Of a DNA stretch of 64,000 nt, positions 24,535 to 32,335 are shown one piece after another. The stretch's first letter is position 1. The number at the start of each line of letters is the position of its first letter. Under the pieces are notes generated by a model. The model was not told the DNA's origin. It searched no databases and saw only the letters and a list, made by a program, of their open reading frames with translations. The stretch covers positions 992,001-1,056,000 of the forward strand of contig NZ_CP107880.1 of assembly GCF_036013745.1 (NCBI RefSeq), written 5' to 3'. The stretch is from Streptomyces sp. NBC_00483 (GTDB lineage Bacteria > Actinomycetota > Actinomycetes > Streptomycetales > Streptomycetaceae). Both the position numbers and the translations under genes were made by a program.

Positions 24535-26649
24535 TCACCCGGAGACCGAGGCCCGCCCGTTCTCGATGTGGCCCATCAGGCGCCGCGCGAAGTCGGGCTC
24601 GTCCTCGCAGCGCACCACCAGGTCGTACCAGCCGTGGGACTTCGCGGCGGGGTGCGTCACGGTGGTGCTGTCGCCGGGCGCGACACGGACCTGCCGGGTC
24701 AGGGCCGCGGCGTCGGCGGCGCGCACGTAGGCCTGTGGGCGGACGGTGAACACCTTCGCCTCGGTGCCGTGGTTGGCCAGCTTGATGCGCAGTTCGCGGG
24801 TCTTGGCGCGCACGGACGACGTGACCTCGGCGGTGGACGCGGCGAGGCCCGCGAACTCGCGGCGGAAGCCGTTGGGCCCTGTGACGGTGAACCGGTAGCG
24901 GTCCTTGGTCGGCGTCACGGTCAGGGCGCGGGTGCCGGAGACGTCCCGGTGCTGCGGCACGTCGAACTCCCCCTCGTACGGGTAGAGCGCGAAGTGGGCG
25001 CTGGAGGCGCCGGTGTTGGCGAGGGTGACCTCGACGCGCCCCTCGGCGATCCGTGCGTACGCGTCGGTCTGGTACGGCAGCGGGCGCGCGGGCCGGGTGC
25101 CGGGCTCCTGCACGGGCATCTTCTGGTCGGCCGGCGGGCTGGGCTTCCACCGGGCGGCGGCGGGCGGCACCGGGCCCGGGTTGTGCACGGCGGGCTGCTT
25201 CTCGGCGGTGTCGAAGTCGAACGCGGAGGTCAGGTCGCCGCATATCCGGCGGCGCCACGCCGTGATGTTGGGGTCGTCGATGCCGGTCCACTTCTCCAGG
25301 AAGCGGTTGACGGAGGTGTGGTCGAACAGCTCGGAGCAGACGTGACCGCCCACCGACCACGGCGAGACGACGAGCATCGGCACGCGCATGCCGAGCCCGG
25401 TCGGCTGCCCCTGCCACCACTCGTCGGGCTCGCCCGCCTCGGGCACGGGCGGCGGGACGTGGTCGAAGAAGCCGTCGTTCTCGTCGTAGTTGATGAGCAC
25501 GACGGTCTTGCGCCACACGTCGGGGTGCGAGGCCAGCGCGTCGAGCACCTTGTACGGGACGCTGGCGCTGGCGGCGGGGACAGAGACGCTGGGGTGCTCC
25601 GAGTCGACCGCGGACGGCACCAGGTAGGAGACCGCGGGCAGCTTCTTGGCGGCGACGTCGGCGGCGAAGCGCTCGGCCAGGGTGCCGGTGGGCACGCGGC
25701 GCAGGGCCCGCTCGAACAGGCTGCGCTCGGCCGCCGTGAGGACGTCGACCCCCTCCTCCAGGAGCCCGAGCAGCCGGTCCCGCTCGGCCGTGTCGCCGGC
25801 GTCGGCGGCCTTGCGGACCAGCGCGTAGAACGACTCCATGTACGTGTGCCCGCCGGTCTTGGCCAGCGCCTTGCGGGCGACGGCCTTGAAGGAGGCGTAG
25901 AACTCGATCTGGTTGTCGGTGAAGTTCTCCCACTCGGTGTACGTCTGCCAGCTGCGGCCCTCCTTCTCGAGGAGTTCGGCGAACGTGGGCCAGTCGTAGC
26001 CCTTGTGGGTGCCCTCGTCGTACGCGTCGTTGCCGATGGCGCGACCGCCACCCGGCTCGTCGCCGGAGTTGCCGCTCCACAGGTAGTTGCGGTTGGGGCT
26101 GGTGGAGCTGTGCATGGAGGAGTGGTAGGAGTCGCAGATGGTGAACGTGTCGGCGAGCTCGTACTGCAGCGGGATGTCGGAGCGGTCGTAATACGCCATG
26201 GTCGCCGCGGTCTTGGCGGAGACCCACTGGTTCATCCAGCCGTTGTTCCAGGCCTTGTGGCCGCCGTTCCAGTCGTGGTTGAGGGCGTCGATGTACTGCA
26301 GGTCGTGCTGCTGCGCCTCGGCGGCCGCGCGCACGGAGAACGGCAGGACTCTCTTCGCGCCGTCCGGCTGCTCGAACACGGGCTTGCCGTCGGCGAGTTG
26401 GACGGCGTTGAGGTCGCCGAAGCCGCGGACGCCGCGCAGCATGCCGAAGTAGTGGTCGAAGGACCGGTTCTCCTGCATGAGGATCACCACGTGCTCGATG
26501 GCGTCGAGCCCGCCGGACGGCGGCGCGGCGGCCAGGGCGCGCTGCAGCGAGGGCGGCAGCAGGGAGCCCGCCGCGGCGGCTCCGACGGCGCCCGCGCCGA
26601 GGGCGAGGGCGCGACGCCGGGACACGGGGTTGGAGAAGGGATGGGGCAT
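24535..26649 (-). CDS. Secreted phosphocholine-type phospholipase C (alkaline-phosphatase superfamily)
   Basis: A 704-residue enzyme starting MPHPFSNPVSRRRALALG at 26649 with AGGAG upstream. The twin-arginine signal peptide (cleavage near ALAAAP) fits Tat-exported PlcH/PlcN/PlcC-type enzymes. The phosphoesterase core begins IEHVVILMQ and contains the family motif ENRSFDHYFG (60-69) with the catalytic metal-site residues; NYDENDGFFDHV and the SPWSVGGHV stretch complete it. Two tandem C-terminal beta domains of the DUF756 type follow (about 510-600 and 610-700). It hydrolyses phospholipids to release phosphocholine outside the cell, and a PHO-box-like repeat upstream suggests induction by phosphate starvation. 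Confidence 0.93.
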   Translation of the reverse strand: MPHPFSNPVSRRRALALGAGAVGAAAAGSLLPPSLQRALAAAPPSGGLDAIEHVVILMQENRSFDHYFGMLRGVRGFGDLNAVQLADGKPVFEQPDGAKRVLPFSVRAAAEAQQHDLQYIDALNHDWNGGHKAWNNGWMNQWVSAKTAATMAYYDRSDIPLQYELADTFTICDSYHSSMHSSTSPNRNYLWSGNSGDEPGGGRAIGNDAYDEGTHKGYDWPTFAELLEKEGRSWQTYTEWENFTDNQIEFYASFKAVARKALAKTGGHTYMESFYALVRKAADAGDTAERDRLLGLLEEGVDVLTAAERSLFERALRRVPTGTLAERFAADVAAKKLPAVSYLVPSAVDSEHPSVSVPAASASVPYKVLDALASHPDVWRKTVVLINYDENDGFFDHVPPPVPEAGEPDEWWQGQPTGLGMRVPMLVVSPWSVGGHVCSELFDHTSVNRFLEKWTGIDDPNITAWRRRICGDLTSAFDFDTAEKQPAVHNPGPVPPAAARWKPSPPADQKMPVQEPGTRPARPLPYQTDAYARIAEGRVEVTLANTGASSAHFALYPYEGEFDVPQHRDVSGTRALTVTPTKDRYRFTVTGPNGFRREFAGLAASTAEVTSSVRAKTRELRIKLANHGTEAKVFTVRPQAYVRAADAAALTRQVRVAPGDSTTVTHPAAKSHGWYDLVVRCEDEPDFARRLMGHIENGRASVSG

Positions 26650-26703
26650 GTCGGCGGCTCCTGGGTTCGGTGGGCGCGGTCGGTACGCAGGGACGCTACG
26701 AGT

Positions 26704-26736
26704 GCAGACGGTACGGATGGTGAGCACCGGATGAAC
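26704..26736 (-). promoter_or_regulatory. PHO-box-like direct repeat upstream of phospholipase C
   Basis: On the minus strand, 11-bp units GTTCATCCGGT (26736-26726), GCTCACCATCC (26725-26715) and GTACCGTCTGC (26714-26704). The first fits the Streptomyces PhoP direct-repeat consensus well (GTTCAYYYRGG-like), the second partly, the third poorly. The 11-bp phase and the phospholipase target support a PhoP site. Confidence 0.6.
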
Positions 26737-26815
26737 TCATGTCGGCACCACACAATCAAGCTCTGGACAAATGTGAGCATGGAATTGCTTGAATTTGACG
26801 AGTAGTGTGCGCCGC

Positions 26816-27565
26816 ATGCTGGCAGAGCGACGACACCACCTGATCCTGCGTGCGCTGCGCTCCGGTGGGCCCGCGTCCGTCGCCGAGCTCGCCGAGCAGC
26901 TCACCGTGAGCCCGGCGACCATCCGCCGCGACCTCGTGAAGCTGGAGGAGGACGGGCTCCTCACCCGCGTGCACGGCGGCGCCGTCATGGAGGAGGGCGA
27001 CCAGCCCTTCTCCGAGGTCGCGCAGGTGCGGGTCCCCGAGAAGGACACCATCGCCGAGCACGCGGCGTCCCTGATAACCGACGGCCAGTCGGTCCTCCTC
27101 GACATCGGGACGACCGCGTACCGCCTGGCCCGCCAACTGCACGGCCGCCGGCTCACCGTCATCACCAGCAACTTGGTGGTGTACGAGGAGCTGGCCGACG
27201 ACACCGGCATCGACCTGGTGCTGCTCGGCGGCATGGTGCGCCGCGAGTACCGCTCCCTGGTCGGCTTCCTCACCGAGGACAATCTGCGCCAGCTGCACGC
27301 CGACTGGCTGTTCCTCGGCACCAGCGGCGTCCGCCCGGACGGGCAGGTGATGGACACCACCGTGGTGGAGGTCCCGGTCAAGCGGGCCATGATCGCGGCC
27401 GCCGACCGGACGGTGCTCCTCGCCGACTCCTCCAAGTTCCCCGGCACCGGCATGGCCAAGGTGTGCGGCCCCGACTCCCTCGACGTCCTCGTGACCAACT
27501 CCTCCGCCCCGGCGCCGACTTGTGCGGCGCTGACGGAGGCCGGCGTGAAAGTAGTCCAAGTATGA
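26816..27565 (+). CDS. DeoR-family transcriptional regulator of the GH4 gene
   Basis: A 249-residue repressor. The ATG at 26816 begins MLAERRHHLILRAL, the usual DeoR entry; a TAGTGT -10-like hexamer (26803-26808) ends 7 bases upstream and there is no Shine-Dalgarno, so a leaderless mRNA is likely (a TTG at 26789 is the alternative). The N-terminal DeoR helix-turn-helix is VAELAEQLTVSPATIRRDL, followed by LTRVHGGAV. The C-terminal sensor domain has DIGTTAYRLARQL and VLLADSSKFPG, the phosphosugar-binding signature. It overlaps the GH4 gene by ATGA and probably senses its phosphorylated substrate. Confidence 0.92.
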   Translation: MLAERRHHLILRALRSGGPASVAELAEQLTVSPATIRRDLVKLEEDGLLTRVHGGAVMEEGDQPFSEVAQVRVPEKDTIAEHAASLITDGQSVLLDIGTTAYRLARQLHGRRLTVITSNLVVYEELADDTGIDLVLLGGMVRREYRSLVGFLTEDNLRQLHADWLFLGTSGVRPDGQVMDTTVVEVPVKRAMIAAADRTVLLADSSKFPGTGMAKVCGPDSLDVLVTNSSAPAPTCAALTEAGVKVVQV

Positions 27566-28905
27566 AGCTGACGATTCTCGGTGGCGGCGGATTCCGGGTG
27601 CCGCTGGTGTACGGGGCCCTGCTCACCGACCACGCGGAGGGCCGCGTCACCGAGGTCGCCCTCTACGACCTCGACGGGCAGCGGCTCGACGCGATCGCGC
27701 GGGTCCTCGCCGAGCAGGCCGAGGGGGTGCGGGACGCGCCGGCGGTCACCGTCACCACCGACCTCGACGAGGCCGTGCGCGGCACGGACTTCGTGTTCTC
27801 GGCGATCCGGGTGGGCGGCCTCGAAGGGCGCGCGGCGGACGAGCGGATCGCGCTCGCCGAGGACGTGCTCGGCCAGGAGACGGTCGGCGCGGGCGGACTC
27901 GCGTACGGGCTGCGGACGCTCCCGGTCGTCGAGGAGATCGCGCGGCGGGTCGCCGAACTCGCCCCGGACGCCTGGTTCATCAACTTCACCAACCCGGCGG
28001 GCCTGGTCACGGAGGCGCTCGCGGATCACCTGGGCGACCGTGTCATCGGCATCTGCGACTCCCCCGTGGGCCTCGGCAAGCGCGTGGCGCGGGCGCTCGG
28101 CGCCGACCCGCAGAACGCGTGGGTCGACTACGTCGGCCTCAACCACCTGGGCTGGCTGCGCGGGTTGAAGGTGAACGGCCGCGACGAGCTCCCCCGCCTC
28201 CTCGCCGACGACACCCTCCTCGGCTCCTTCGAGGAGGGCAAGCTGTTCGGCACGGAGTGGCTGCGCGAGCTGGGCTCGATCCCCAACGAGTACCTGCACT
28301 ACTACTACTTCAACCGCGAGGCGGTCCACGCCTACCAGGAGGCGGAAGCCACGCGCGGCGCGTTCCTGCACGTGCAGCAGTCCCGCTTCTACGACCGGAT
28401 GCGCGACCCGGCGGCCCCGCCGCTCAAGACGTGGGACACGACGCGGGCCGAGCGCGAGGCCACGTACATGGCGGAGAACCGGGAGGCGGCGGGCGCGGGC
28501 GAGCGCGACGAGGCCTCGCTCACCGAGTCCGGCGGCTACGAGAAGGTGGCGCTCGACCTGATGCGGGCCATCGCCCGCGACGAGCGCACCACGCTGATCC
28601 TCAACGTCCGCAACCGCACGACCCTTTCGGCCCTCGACGCGGACGCCGTGATCGAGGTGCCGTGCCTGGTCGACGCCAACGGGGCGCACCCCGTCGCCGT
28701 CGACCCGCTGCCCGGCCACGCCACGGGCCTCGTCACGTCGGTGAAGGCGGTCGAGCGGGAGATCCTCGCCGCCGCCCGCTCCGGCTCGCGGGCGACGGCG
28801 GTGAAGGCGTTCGCGCTGCATCCCCTGGTGGACTCGGCGAATGTCGCGCGGCGCCTGGTGGACGAGTACCGGCAGGCGCACCCGGGCCTCGCCTACCTGC
28901 GCTGA
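27562..28905 (+). CDS. GH4-family 6-phospho-glycosidase (NAD/Mn-dependent)
   Basis: A 447-residue enzyme whose ATG overlaps the DeoR stop. The NAD-binding start KLTILGGGGFRVP, the metal-site Cys165 in GICDSPVG, His195 in GLNHLGW and the FINFTNPAG substrate loop are typical of GH4. The Cys-Asp-Ser-Pro variant and overall length fit the 6-phospho-beta-glucosidase branch. GH4 enzymes hydrolyse by a redox-elimination mechanism. No PTS gene is nearby, so how the phosphorylated substrate arises is unclear. Its end overlaps the converging permease by 13 bp. Confidence 0.9.
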   Translation: MKLTILGGGGFRVPLVYGALLTDHAEGRVTEVALYDLDGQRLDAIARVLAEQAEGVRDAPAVTVTTDLDEAVRGTDFVFSAIRVGGLEGRAADERIALAEDVLGQETVGAGGLAYGLRTLPVVEEIARRVAELAPDAWFINFTNPAGLVTEALADHLGDRVIGICDSPVGLGKRVARALGADPQNAWVDYVGLNHLGWLRGLKVNGRDELPRLLADDTLLGSFEEGKLFGTEWLRELGSIPNEYLHYYYFNREAVHAYQEAEATRGAFLHVQQSRFYDRMRDPAAPPLKTWDTTRAEREATYMAENREAAGAGERDEASLTESGGYEKVALDLMRAIARDERTTLILNVRNRTTLSALDADAVIEVPCLVDANGAHPVAVDPLPGHATGLVTSVKAVEREILAAARSGSRATAVKAFALHPLVDSANVARRLVDEYRQAHPGLAYLR

Positions 28906-30353
28906 CCCTCCCGGTGCTCGACCGAGTTCCGGTATCCGTACGCCGCGTAGACGCCCACCCCGATGAGCATCCACACCGCGAACCGGACCCAGGTCACCCA
29001 GTCCAGGTTGCTGATCAGCCACACGGAGAACGCGACGCCGATCGCGGGAACCCACGGCACCAGCGGCGTACGGAAGGAGCGCGGCAGATCGGGCCGCGTC
29101 TTCCTCAGCACGACGACGGCGATCGCGACCACGATGAACGCCATCAGGATGCCGATGTTGGTGAGGTCGGCGGCCTCCCGGATGGGCAGGAACCCGGCGA
29201 TCAGCGCGGAGCCGATGCCGACCGGCCAGATCACCCGCGTGGGCACGTGCCTGCGCGGGTGGTTGCGCGCGAAGTAGCGCGGCAGCAGCCCGTCGCGGCT
29301 CATCGAGTACCAGACCCGGGACACCGCCAGCATGTTGGCGAACGCCGAGGTGGTGATGCCGATGACGGCACCGACGGCCACGACGAGACCGAGCCCGCCG
29401 AGCCCAACTGCCCCCAGAGCACTGGAGAACGGACTCGCTACATCGATATCCCGATAGTTCTGCATCCCCAACAGCACGACACACACCGCGAGATAGATGA
29501 ACGCGGCGATGCCGAGCGAGACGAGGATGGCCTTCGGCAGCACCTTCTTCGCCTCGGCGCTCTCCTCGGCGGCCGCGCTCATGGCGTCGTACCCGTAGAC
29601 GGCGAAGAACGCGGTGGCGGCGCCCGTGAATGCGCCCCCTACTCCGTAGGGAAGAAACGGCGTGTAGTTACCGGACTTGATGTGAAAGGCCCCGGCGACG
29701 ACGACGAGCGCGACGATCCCCAGCTTCACCACGACGAGGATGGTCTCGAACCTCGCCGACTCCTTCGTCCCGCGCGACAGCACGAACGCAAGCAGCAGGC
29801 ACAGCAACAGAGCGAACAGATCGACACGATGCCCGGACCCGGTGCCGGGCGCGCCGAGCATCCAGGACGGCACATCGATCCCGACATGCTCCAGAATGTA
29901 CGAGAAGTACCCGGACACCGCGATGGCGACCACGGCCACGATCGCGGTGTACTCGAGCAGCAGGTCCCAGCCGATCGCCCAGCCGACGAACTCGCCGAGC
30001 GCGGCATAGGAGTACGTGTAGGCGGAGCCCGCCTTTGGGATGGCGCCGGCGAACTCGGCGTAGCAGAGGGCGGCCGCACCGCTGGCCACGATGGCGATGA
30101 GGAACGAGAGCATGACGCCGGGCCCGGCGTCCTCGTTGGCCACGACGCCGGCCAGCGAGAAGACTCCCGCGCCGACCAGTCCACCGAGGCTGAGGGCGAC
30201 CAGCTGCCACAGGCCCATGGTGCGGCGCAGTCCGCCGCTGGTCTCCTCCTCCGAGTCGTCGACGGGCTTGAGGCGGAAGATGCCGGCGCGGGAGAGGAGT
30301 CCCCCGTCGGGCCCGGCCGGGTCTCGGGTTGGGTTGGTTGTCGTACGGGACAC
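28893..30353 (-). CDS. APC-family amino acid permease, last gene of the hydroxyproline operon
   Basis: A 486-residue permease with 12 predicted membrane segments. After a ~45-residue cytoplasmic N-terminus comes GLWQLVALSLGGLVGAGVFSLAG, the APC substrate-backbone-binding helix 1 (GxG motif), and later YAEFAGAIPKAGSAYTYSYAALGEF, typical of the cationic/neutral amino acid transporter branch. It lies 36 bp behind the epimerase gene in the same orientation, which suggests uptake of free (hydroxy)proline. The long conserved loop RYFARNHPRRHVPTRVI and a C-terminal ISNLDWVTW fit the YfnA/CAT type. Confidence 0.88.
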   Translation of the reverse strand: MSRTTTNPTRDPAGPDGGLLSRAGIFRLKPVDDSEEETSGGLRRTMGLWQLVALSLGGLVGAGVFSLAGVVANEDAGPGVMLSFLIAIVASGAAALCYAEFAGAIPKAGSAYTYSYAALGEFVGWAIGWDLLLEYTAIVAVVAIAVSGYFSYILEHVGIDVPSWMLGAPGTGSGHRVDLFALLLCLLLAFVLSRGTKESARFETILVVVKLGIVALVVVAGAFHIKSGNYTPFLPYGVGGAFTGAATAFFAVYGYDAMSAAAEESAEAKKVLPKAILVSLGIAAFIYLAVCVVLLGMQNYRDIDVASPFSSALGAVGLGGLGLVVAVGAVIGITTSAFANMLAVSRVWYSMSRDGLLPRYFARNHPRRHVPTRVIWPVGIGSALIAGFLPIREAADLTNIGILMAFIVVAIAVVVLRKTRPDLPRSFRTPLVPWVPAIGVAFSVWLISNLDWVTWVRFAVWMLIGVGVYAAYGYRNSVEHREGQRR

Positions 30354-30389
30354 GGTGACTCCTTCAGGGACCGCGGGGGCCCTGCTGTG

Positions 30390-31391
30390 TCAGAGCACGA
30401 AGCCGTGCGGGAACGGGTCGCGCGGGTCGAGGAGGTAGTTGGCCGTGCCGGTGATCCAGGCCCGACCGGAGAACTCCGGTACGACAGCGTCGAGTTGACC
30501 GACCTTCGCGTCTCCGACGAGCCGCCCGGTGAACCGCGTACCGATGAACGACTCGTTCACGAACTCGGTGTGCAGCGGGAGTTCGCCGCGCGCGTGCAGC
30601 TGCGCCATCCGGGCCGAGGTGCCGGTGCCGCACGGCGAGCGGTCGAACCAGCCGGGCTGGATCGCCATGGCGTTGCGCGAGTGCCGGGCGGTCGAGTCGG
30701 GGGCGAGGAACTGCACGTGCTTGCAGCCGCCGATGACCGGGTCGAGCGGATGCCGCGGCCGGTTGTGCTCGTTGATGGCGTCGGAGATGGCGAGCCCGGC
30801 CTTGAGGATGTCGTCCTTGCGGGCCCGGTCGAAGGGCAGCCCGAGCTGGTCGAGCTCGGCGATCGCATAGAAGTTCCCGCCGTACGCCATGTCGTAGCGC
30901 ACTTCCCCGTAGCCGGGCACCTTCACGGTGGCGTCCAGCTCCAGCGCGAAGGCATCCACATTGCGCAGGGTGACCTGCTCGGCGACACCATCGCGCACAC
31001 CCACCCGCGCCTCGACGAGCCCGGCGGGTGTGTCGAGCCTGACGACGGTCTCCGGCTCGCTCACCTCCACCATTCCGGTCTCCACGAGCACGGTGGCGAC
31101 GCCGATGGTGCCGTGCCCGCACATCGGCAGGAAGCCGCTGACCTCGATGTACAGGACACCCCAGTCCGCGTCCGGACGGGTCGGCGGCTGCAGGATCGCG
31201 CCGCTCATCGCGGGGTGGCCGCGCGGCTCGTCGACGAGGAACCGGCGCAGTTCGTCGAGGTGTTCAAGGGCGTAGGTGCGACGCTCGGCCATGGTGTCAC
31301 CGGGGATGGGCCCCACGCCGCCGGTGACGACACGGGTGGGCATGCCCTCGGTGTGCGAGTCGACGGCACTCAGCGTGCGGACGGACCGCAT
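30390..31391 (-). CDS. 4-hydroxyproline 2-epimerase / proline racemase family
   Basis: A 333-residue enzyme starting MRSVRTLSAVDSHTEG at 31391, overlapping the upstream lyase gene by ATGA. Both catalytic cysteines are present, Cys91 in MCGHGT and Cys254 in PCGTGTSARM; this Cys/Cys pair marks epimerases or racemases and argues against trans-3-hydroxyproline dehydratase (Ser/Thr first). It would invert C2 of trans-4-hydroxy-L-proline to give cis-4-hydroxy-D-proline. The neighbouring DapA-like lyase and multi-subunit dehydrogenase are the next steps of the known hydroxyproline route, which makes the epimerase call better than generic proline racemase. Confidence 0.9.
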   Translation of the reverse strand: MRSVRTLSAVDSHTEGMPTRVVTGGVGPIPGDTMAERRTYALEHLDELRRFLVDEPRGHPAMSGAILQPPTRPDADWGVLYIEVSGFLPMCGHGTIGVATVLVETGMVEVSEPETVVRLDTPAGLVEARVGVRDGVAEQVTLRNVDAFALELDATVKVPGYGEVRYDMAYGGNFYAIAELDQLGLPFDRARKDDILKAGLAISDAINEHNRPRHPLDPVIGGCKHVQFLAPDSTARHSRNAMAIQPGWFDRSPCGTGTSARMAQLHARGELPLHTEFVNESFIGTRFTGRLVGDAKVGQLDAVVPEFSGRAWITGTANYLLDPRDPFPHGFVL

Positions 31392-32335
31392 CAGACCGCC
31401 TCGCCCTTCTCCAGGGACGCGATCGCGCGGGCCATGTCGGCCTCGACCTGCTCGCGCATCTCCGGCAGCAGCGCACCGCGCGGCGGCCTGCAGGGCCCGC
31501 CGAACCGCCCGACCTGCTCCATCCCCAACTTGATGGCCTGCACGAACTCGGTCCGCGAGTCCCAGCGGAAGGCGGCGACCAGCGGCTCGTACAGTGCCCG
31601 CGCCTCCTCCACCTTGCCCGCGATGGCCAGGTCGTAGAGCCGGGCGGACTCCGCAGGAAAGACATTCGGGAACCCGGCGAACCACCCGGTGGCTCCCATC
31701 AACAGACTCTCGAGCACGACATCATCAGCGCCACTGATGATCTCAAGACTCGGCGCCTTCTCCTTGATCTCAAGCACCCGCCGCACATCGCCGGAGAACT
31801 CCTTCACGGCGACGATGTTGTCGATCTGCGCGATCTCGGCGAGCAGATCCGGGGTGAGATCCACCTTCGTGTCGAAGGGATTGTTGTAGACCATCACGGG
31901 CAGCCCGACGGAGGCGACGGCCGCGAAATGGTCAATGACATCACGGGAGTTGGCCCGGTACAGGGTGGGCGGCAGACACAGCACACCGTCGGCCCCGTCC
32001 TCGGCCGCGACCTCGGCCCAGTGCTTCGCCTGGTGGGACCCGACCCCGTGCACCCCGACGACGACAACACCATCGTCACCGACGGCCTCAATGGCGGTCC
32101 TGGCGACCCTCCGACGCTCCTCGTCCGTGAGGGACGAGTACTCACCGAGGGACCCGTTCGGACCGACACCACGGCAGCCGTTGTCGACGAGCCAGCGGCA
32201 GTGCTCAGCGTAACGGTCGTAGTCGACGGCGAGCCCGGCGGGCGCGGAGGCGTCCTCGGAGTAGGGCAGAGCGGTGGCGACAACAACGCCACCAAGACCG
32301 ATGGAACCCTTCGCCTGCTGCTTCTTGGCACTCAT
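31391..32335 (-). CDS. DapA-family lyase, probable 1-pyrroline-4-hydroxy-2-carboxylate deaminase
   Basis: A 314-residue class I aldolase-fold protein with Schiff-base Lys178 (VAVKEFSGD) and Tyr150 (YNNP). DapA-family members include dihydrodipicolinate synthase, N-acetylneuraminate lyase and the hydroxyproline-route deaminase (LhpC type). Here the gene is coupled by ATGA overlaps to the epimerase and to an oxidoreductase subunit, so the deaminase is favoured: it converts 1-pyrroline-4-hydroxy-2-carboxylate to 2-oxoglutarate semialdehyde and ammonia. The aldehyde dehydrogenase for the next step is not in the window. Confidence 0.85.
   Translation of the reverse strand: MSAKKQQAKGSIGLGGVVVATALPYSEDASAPAGLAVDYDRYAEHCRWLVDNGCRGVGPNGSLGEYSSLTDEERRRVARTAIEAVGDDGVVVVGVHGVGSHQAKHWAEVAAEDGADGVLCLPPTLYRANSRDVIDHFAAVASVGLPVMVYNNPFDTKVDLTPDLLAEIAQIDNIVAVKEFSGDVRRVLEIKEKAPSLEIISGADDVVLESLLMGATGWFAGFPNVFPAESARLYDLAIAGKVEEARALYEPLVAAFRWDSRTEFVQAIKLGMEQVGRFGGPCRPPRGALLPEMREQVEADMARAIASLEKGEAV

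Noticed and set aside
23641..26805. Long plus-strand frame opposite the phosphotransferase and phospholipase C genes
   Set aside because: Crosses two convincing minus-strand genes and their intergenic region; composition is that of an antisense frame.
30390..31391. trans-3-hydroxyproline dehydratase
   Set aside because: The first catalytic position is Cys91, not Ser or Thr, and the operon encodes the trans-4 pathway partners.
28119..31637. A plus-strand open frame of over 1100 codons through the GH4 and hydroxyproline genes
   Set aside because: It is antisense or out of frame to well-supported enzymes, has the Arg/Gly/Asp-rich composition of GC-rich shadow frames and no recognisable domain.
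31391..32335. Dihydrodipicolinate synthase (lysine synthesis)
   Set aside because: Translational coupling to an epimerase and dehydrogenase subunits indicates catabolism; lysine genes are absent.
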